NCBI GenBank assembly: GCA_035222895.1
Contig: JAVYIG010000635.1
Coordinates: 248,001-312,000, forward strand
Direction of reading: 5' to 3'
Source of the DNA: Strongylocentrotus droebachiensis
Taxonomy: Eukaryota; Echinodermata; Echinoidea; Camarodonta; Strongylocentrotidae
Length of the DNA stretch: 64,000 nucleotides
The notes under the pieces are model-generated. The model had not been told where the DNA came from. It saw only the letters and a list, made by a program, of their open reading frames with translations, and did no database searches. Below, one piece after another: positions 58,863-64,000 of this stretch; within the stretch, counting starts at the first letter, position 1; each line of letters begins with the position of its first letter. The translations under genes and the position numbers were made by a program.

Positions 58863-59702
58863 AAGCGGACACTATTTTTTTTTTTTTTTCGTCTCAAAAT
58901 TTCAAAATTTGACTTTTTTTTTTCGTTGGGGGGGGGGGGGGTAAGGTCACCTTATTTCGGTTAGCCGTGGGTATAATTTTTTTTTTTTTTTTTTTTTTTA
59001 AATAAAAAAAAACAAAAAAAAACAAAAAAAAACAAAGGGGGGGGGTTTTAATTTTTTTTGGGGGGGTTTACATACATTAAAATACCAAAGGGGGGGGTTT
59101 GAACCCCCAAAACCCCCCCCCCTGCGTACGCCCCTGCTTCTAGAAACATGTGTTTACTATGTACGTGGATGGATGTTGCAAAAAAAGCTCATGCTTAATG
59201 ATGGTAAAACTGAATTAATGATCATTGGCACACCAAAACAGACATTTAAAATCAACTTAAACAGTGTATCAATTGGAGATTATGTAATAGAACCATTTGT
59301 TAGTGCAAGAAATCTTGGAGTACAGTTCGATGCGCATATCAATATGAGAGAGCACATCACAAATGTTTGTAAATCAACATACCACATGATCTATAATCTC
59401 AGACGTATTCGTAAATATTTAGATAAGGACATTACGAAAGACATTGTTCATGCATGTTTCACCAATAAGTTGGACTATTGTAATGGTCTACTGTATTGGA
59501 TTCCTGACTCTCAAATAGTGAGATTGCAACGGGTTCAAAACACATGTGCAAGACTGATCTGAAATTGTTCAAAATTCACACGGATCACCCCAATTTTAAG
59601 AAATCTACCAGTTACGCCAAAGAATAACATTCAAAATCTTACTTAATGTTGATAGATTCTGCGGTCTATAAATGTATTATTATTATTATTATTATTATTA
59701 TA
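58338..59702 (+). pseudogene. LINE6 (CR1-like) fragment, copy b, interrupted
   Basis: The left part (58338-58534) encodes the RT words VPFGVPQGSRLGPLLF and IYADDTQLYVSF, in shifted frames. The right part (59145-59640) encodes KTELMIIG, NLGVQFDAHINMREHITNVC, NKLDYCNGLLYW and RLQRVQNTCARL. A hAT-type element splits it at CTTCTAGA. The 3' end is an (ATT)n tract at 59672-59701. The R1+LINE6 pair recurs at 42.2 and 63.2 kb. Confidence 0.8.
58535..59136. mobile_element. 602-bp hAT-type MITE with poly(G) arrays
   Basis: The ends CAGGGGCGTACGCAGG and CCTGCGTACGCCCCTG are exact inverses. The 8-bp duplication CTTCTAGA lies at 58527-58534 and 59137-59144. The same LINE at 63365-63372 has a single CTTCTAGA, so the insertion is proven by a paralogous empty site. 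Inside, a unit GCCGGCCGAAAAGTCGCTCAG + poly(G) + TAAGCGGACAC + poly(T) repeats three times with G runs of 10, 28 and 36. An 8-bp TSD with CAGGGGCG ends fits hAT. No transposase is present. Confidence 0.92.
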
Positions 59703-59723
59703 GCTCTTGCAAGAACAGGATAG

Positions 59724-59980
59724 ACCAGTTCGCAGTTAGGACATGGGTCATATGACCCCAAATATACAAATATATATTTTAAACATAAATAAATCCAACT
59801 TTGTGCCTTTTGGAATAATCACAGCTAAAGTCATGGAGGTGATTCTTTGTATGCCCTCTTTATAAAAAGATTACTTCCACCTGTGTTCAATAGAATGCAT
59901 TACAGATGCATGAGTGGGTTTTTACAATTTTGTACAAGTGCCTTTTATCTGCGCATGCGCAGATTGTATGTACGAACTGG
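59724..59980. mobile_element. 250-bp MITE, copy in unit 4
   Basis: Same element as 42716-42965, with CCAGTTCGCA...TACGAACTGG ends and internal CTGCGCATGCGCAG. Its sharing by units 2 and 4 but not 1 and 3 marks the flanks of 2 and 4 as closest relatives. Confidence 0.65.
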
Positions 59981-61313
59981 TATATTGGGAGAGAACAAGG
60001 GGAAAGTGTTAAGCGGGAAGAAAGGAGAACGTGAGTGTGAGATTACAAAGAGAGAGAGGGAGAGAGAGAGAGAGAGACGTACAGAGTTAGAGCGATGATG
60101 AACAATAGCAAGCTCATTATCGATACTTACTAAAAAAATAAATTGAGTGACGGTTTAATGAAACTTTTGCTATTCGCATGTGGTTTAATAAGTTTTCACC
60201 GTCACATCTATGTCAAACTGTCACTGTTTCGCTGCCGCATATAACAAAATGATAATAGTTTAATAGGAATACGTAGAATTTTTTAATTTCCTTAGGTCCA
60301 AATCACTGTCGACTACCAACAATATGAGACTTGAGTCAATGTGCCAGATAGCATTGTGTGTTCCATAGACGGAAAGGTATGCGTACCCCATGACTTGGAA
60401 ATAGGGAGGGGGGCACACTAACAAATGCCTCAACGATGTTTAATCTTATTATACTGAAAATTGATCACTCAAAACATGTCCTGTGTTTAAGTGTATAACT
60501 CTGATAAAGATTTAATTGGTCGCGTTGTAAATTTACATGTTATCCACGCAATAAACCCGCGATGCCACCCCTTCCCCCTTTCCCATGATCCAGCACCCCC
60601 ACACTGGCTGGGCCAAGTCTCTACACCACTGATTAAGAGCATGAAGTAAAATTAAAGGCAGGCTTTACTACTTCAGCTAGAAGGGATTAGACCACCCAGC
60701 GAGCCAGCGAGGTCACTGTGACAGGTGGCTATCTCATTAACTCAGCTCTCATTTAACATAAGAAAAAGAGGATCATGGGGGACCAACAGGCACCGACTGG
60801 GGAAGTTTTCTATATCGAGGGAGCAAGTAGCTACAAGTAGGACAGTGTGCCTTTAAATCTGCTAGATGTAATGAGTAAAATACAACGAGAGAAGCTATTT
60901 TGAAGAGACTCCGCTCACGAAATTTTCCAATTAAAAACAAACGTCTGATTTTGTGTGTCTAAGCAATTATGTTAACGTCTCAATTCGACGTCTAAAGCAC
61001 ATCAAAATTATGAGTATTTAATAGAGCAAGCGTCAAAATACGTTTGATGATCCTTGTTGAACAGGATTTCGCTAGTTGTGTAGGTTGCTAATGAAAGAGT
61101 AGCCAGGGCAGATAGAGGAGAATTTGTAAACCTCTGCTTCTTAGACAAGCATAGCGTAACCTTATTTCATCTTTCCCCTTAGAAATAACGAGATTAATGT
61201 AACGAGATACACCTGAAAAAGAGTAATATTTACTGTGGACTGTGGACAGTGACTCTGCACAATTATTGTTTGCAATTCGTTGTCGAGATTCGGCTGAATG
61301 ATATTCACAAGTC
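59981..61313. other. 5' flank of GPCR copy 4
   Basis: 59981-60640 closely matches the flank of copy 2 (42966-43620), while 60920-61313 is nearly identical to the flank of copy 3 (52540-52931). A TTAA-flanked element lies between, at 60656-60852. A (GA)n tract lies at 60046-60077. Confidence 0.6.
60656..60852. mobile_element. 197-bp TTAA-flanked MITE
   Basis: Flanked by TTAA (60652-60655 and 60853-60856). The short, imperfect TIR is AGGCAGGCTTTACTAC against the inverse of AGGCACACTGTCCTAC. Unit 3 has the empty site ATATTAAGCCTGCTAGATGT near 52465. Confidence 0.75.
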
Positions 61314-62288
61314 ATGATCCTGCTTCAAAATACGAGTCAGTATATGGACACAGATGTATCTACACGTCTGGACACAGGTAATTCCACGCAGTGTAACAGC
61401 GTTCCCAGTTTGTTGTCGCTCACATGTATTACTTTCGGGGGTTTTGTGATATCTGTTGTTTTGAACACCATCATCATCTGCGCCATAAAGGAAAGTAGTA
61501 CCCTGCGTGAAATAGAGGCATTTCTCTATCAAATGCTCGCATTCTGGGATATGTTTGCATCGTTTTTGACCTTACTGACCACTGCCAGCCTGCTCGTAAT
61601 AAGTCAATTCTGTGTCAACGTAACGGTGTACAATGTAACAGCGTTACTGCTTGTCTTCACAATTTACCAAACACTTTATATTGTTATAACGATTCATATA
61701 TGTCGTTACGTAATGATTGTCCGACCACTTCAGTATCTCACATTTGTAACTCGTCGAAATATCTGTATCTGCCAAATTGTCTGGATTCTTATGACAGCTA
61801 TTATAATTTTTACGCTTGTATTCCTGAATGGAATTAGCGGTGAACATCCTTCTTGGGCCACCATTGTCTTTCCTATGATCGTTGGTTTTGTGATACAGCT
61901 GATAACCAGTTCTCAAATCCTGTACACCTCTGTCAAGCAATCTAGACTCATACACGCGGCGCAAGGAAACATGGTCATAGGCCGTCCGGGAGAAGTGGAC
62001 AACCCTGCAAAAAACCCTGTCCGTGGTAACAGTTTCAAAGGCATACGGACCATCATAGTTATCACGGTGTCGTACTGGATTGCGTGGTGTCCGTGGGTTC
62101 TTATAGTATTGAACAGAGTAACCCCTCTTAATTTACCGCCGTCTTTTAGACTGTTCTCCGGTGTCACCTCAGCGTTAAACACTAGCTGGAATCCTGTCAT
62201 ACATTATGTTACCAATAAAACATGTCGCCTTGCTGTTAATAACATTTTTAGAAGAATGAAAAACAAATATTTGCCAAGGTTTGGTTAA
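61314..62288 (+). CDS. class A (rhodopsin-like) GPCR, copy 4
   Basis: A single exon of 324 residues with the same landmarks as copy 3: Asn51, Asp79 in LAFWD, Cys130-Arg131-Tyr132, Trp258-Cys259-Pro260, Asn293-Pro294 and His297. It differs from copy 3 by nine residues, concentrated after residue 285, where it agrees with copy 1 at Ser291. The N-terminal sequons (6, 23) and TM3-top sequons (102, 107) are kept. No disruption is visible. A plasma-membrane sensory receptor by family inference; the ligand and G protein are unknown. The antisense frames at 61305-61532, 61644-61964 and 61913-62200 are shadows. Confidence 0.88.
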   Translation: MILLQNTSQYMDTDVSTRLDTGNSTQCNSVPSLLSLTCITFGGFVISVVLNTIIICAIKESSTLREIEAFLYQMLAFWDMFASFLTLLTTASLLVISQFCVNVTVYNVTALLLVFTIYQTLYIVITIHICRYVMIVRPLQYLTFVTRRNICICQIVWILMTAIIIFTLVFLNGISGEHPSWATIVFPMIVGFVIQLITSSQILYTSVKQSRLIHAAQGNMVIGRPGEVDNPAKNPVRGNSFKGIRTIIVITVSYWIAWCPWVLIVLNRVTPLNLPPSFRLFSGVTSALNTSWNPVIHYVTNKTCRLAVNNIFRRMKNKYLPRFG

Positions 62289-62624
62289 AGATTTAGTGAA
62301 CGTGTTTACAGTTTGATTCAATATAAGATTCATTGGACAAGTTTCAGAATGATACAGGCTCTTCAGTTACAGTCCATGTGAAAAAGACTCTTTTCACCTT
62401 CATTAACTGTTACTAATTAACGTACCGGTATTCTATAAAGAAAGAAAAAACTTCTAGGGGTTTAACAAAACAAGTCTCAGTCTGTTTAAGGTTTCCCATT
62501 GTAAAACACGACTTTATGATAGTGACATAATTATTTCTTCACAAAAGCAAAAAGTAATTAATACAATTACACATCTTGTAAATATTTTTGTAACTGCCTT
62601 TTTATTGAAATATCAATCAGAAAA
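62289..62624 (+). other. 3' flank of GPCR copy 4
   Basis: Aligns with 37716-38060 and 53907-54080, at visibly lower identity to copy 3 than the coding region shows. No terminator or clear AATAAA was recognised. Confidence 0.5.
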
Positions 62625-63169
62625 TTGGATTATTTTTAAAATCCCAATTTATGGAATTATTTTGACAATGTTTTATTCCTAATAGATTTAGATAATATTA
62701 TACATTTTCAGGTTTTATTGAATAATAATTTGCCAGTGTTTTTTTTGCGTGACTGCTAAAGCATGTGTATGCTACTATGCTTATCATCTAGGGGACCTAC
62801 GCCCTTAAGTCATAAATGACAGTAATGAGGATTAATGCTCCACAAAAGGGCACTAATATAGCACATCGACACGGTTTTGATCCTGGGGCCTCACATTTAC
62901 AAGGCCATTGCTTTGCCACTGAACCATGGCTGTACGCAGCGGGGGCTAGGGTCGGGGGCAGTGTCCAAAAATAAAAAAAACACTAAGAAAATGCAATAAA
63001 TTATCAATAATTCATTGAATTTTACCCCGCTCCCCAACATAAAAATATCTTCTGTACGACCATGCATTGTGGCTCAATGCATGGGCACACAGAAGATTTT
63101 GTTATGTTGGGGACCGGGGGAAAATTCAAAGAATTAGTGATAATTTATTGCATTTTTTAATTTTTAATT
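62625..63169 (+). mobile_element. R1 family element, copy before a possible fifth unit
   Basis: Same core as 57782-58337 (CCCAATTTATGGAATTATTT, GCTAAAGCATGTGTATGC, GGGGACCTACGCCCTTAAG, GCGGGGGCTAGGGTCGGGG, then the CCCCAACATAA...TTATGTTGGGGACCGGGGG hairpin). The left CACTGTC terminus is missing or diverged. Confidence 0.65.
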
Positions 63170-64000
63170 TTATTTGTGCCTTTTGGAGTTCCACAAGGTT
63201 CTCGGCTGGGTCCTTTGTTATTTACTCTGTACACTGCTAATCTCATTTCAAATGCTCAAACGAATTTCCCCGAGATATCATGCCACTGCTATATATGCAG
63301 ATGACACACAGCTTTATGTGTCATTCAGACCTGATGAACATGCTAAAGAGCGATGTGTCTCACTTCTAGAAACATGTGTTGACTAGGCTATGTACGTGGA
63401 TGGATGTTGCAAAATAGGTTCATGCTTAATAATGGTAAAACTGAAATAATGATCATTGGCACACCAAAACAGACATTTTAAAATCAAATTAAACAGTGTA
63501 TCAATTGGAGATTCTGTAATAGAACCATCTGTTAGTGCAAAAGTACAGTTCGATGCGCATATCAATATGAGAGAGCACATCACAAATGTTTGTAAATCAG
63601 CACACTACATGATCTATGTAGTAGTAATGGTTTATTGAAAAATAAAAATCAATCGCGGTTCGAAAGCCGAATTACAGGTTTTGTACAATGGTAAAATCAA
63701 ACATCAAAATTACAGGAAACAAAATAGGTAATAACATGTAATAATTAAAAGCAAAGTACAAATATAAGCAGAAATTATTTTCATACAGGCAGTGCCAGTT
63801 AGCACTCGTTAAAGTGTAAATTTCCAGTGTAATCTTGAACTTCAATATTTACGTATTCCTAAATATTTAGATAAGGACATTACAAAAGACATTGTTCACG
63901 CATGTATCACCAATAAGTTGGACAATTGTAATGGTCTACTGTATTGGATCCCTGACTCTCAATTAGTGAAATTGCAACGGGTTCAAAACACATGTGCAAG
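63170..64000 (+). pseudogene. LINE6 (CR1-like) fragment, copy c, to window edge
   Basis: Has VPFGVPQGSRLGPLLF, IYADDTQLYVSF and then REHITNVCKSA, with frameshifts. It contains an uninterrupted CACTTCTAGAAACATGTGTT at about 63361-63380, the empty site for the hAT-type element of copy b. It is interrupted at about 63612-63850 and continues with NKLDNCNGLLYWIPDSQLV to 64000. Confidence 0.75.
63612..63850 (-). mobile_element. short retroelement 3' fragment in LINE6 copy c
   Basis: About 235 bp separate CATGATCTAT from ACGTATTCCTAAATATTTAG, which are nearly adjacent in copies a and b. On the minus strand the insert ends with TTTTTCAATAAACCATTACTACTAC, which, read in reverse, looks like a non-LTR 3' end with AATAAA and a (TAC)n tail. 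The target duplication is not clear. Confidence 0.55.

Noticed and set aside
58514..58964. Gly- or Pro-rich ORFs in the hAT-type MITE
   Set aside because: Translations of poly(G)/poly(C) runs.

Overview
The window is eukaryotic: coding exons bounded by GT/AG splice sites, non-LTR retrotransposons with poly(A) or microsatellite tails, a Penelope-like element with a GIY-YIG domain, many TIR/MITE DNA elements, SINEs with Pol III boxes and long microsatellites. The AT-rich, repeat-dense background, the intronless tandem class A GPCR genes and the mix of CR1-like, Tx1/L1-like and Penelope-like elements fit a marine deuterostome. A sea urchin (echinoid) is my best guess, at moderate confidence (about 0.6); no species marker is visible.

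Layout. 1-27 kb is repeat-dominated intergenic DNA: purine/pyrimidine microsatellites, two related SINEs, several TIR or fold-back elements (2.1, 3.9, 4.6, 7.6, 9.1, 16.9 and 18.5 kb), 5'-truncated CR1-like LINE remnants on the minus strand (13.7-16.4 kb), and a Penelope-like element (20.5-23.5 kb) split in its GIY-YIG domain by a 1.8-kb TIR element. A small secreted EGF-like gene with three phase-compatible exons lies on the minus strand at 24.6-26.8 kb. A nearly full-length but frameshifted Tx1/L1-type LINE with a poly(A) tail occupies 27.3-32.6 kb.

From about 32.7 kb to the end the window is a tandem segmental duplication, with units of roughly 7-9 kb. Each unit carries one single-exon rhodopsin-class GPCR: copy 1 at 36738-37715 (intact), copy 2 at 44094-44474 (broken), copy 3 at 52932-53906 (intact) and copy 4 at 61314-62288 (intact). 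The last LINE/MITE block at 62.6-64 kb looks like the upstream part of a fifth unit. Copies 3 and 4 are almost identical over about 1.2 kb (5' flank plus most of the coding region), yet they differ in the last 40 codons and in the flanks. The far 5' flank of copy 4 instead resembles copy 2, a mosaic that points to gene conversion.

Because the units are paralogous, an element present in one unit can be compared with the empty site in another. This delimits several transposons precisely: three TTAA-flanked elements, an 8-bp-TSD hAT-type element, a 5-bp-TSD element, a 1.7-kb TA-flanked element, and a mariner-like element that destroyed GPCR copy 2. No transposase ORF was recognised, so the DNA elements appear non-autonomous. 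The only host genes I can support are the GPCRs and the EGF-like gene.
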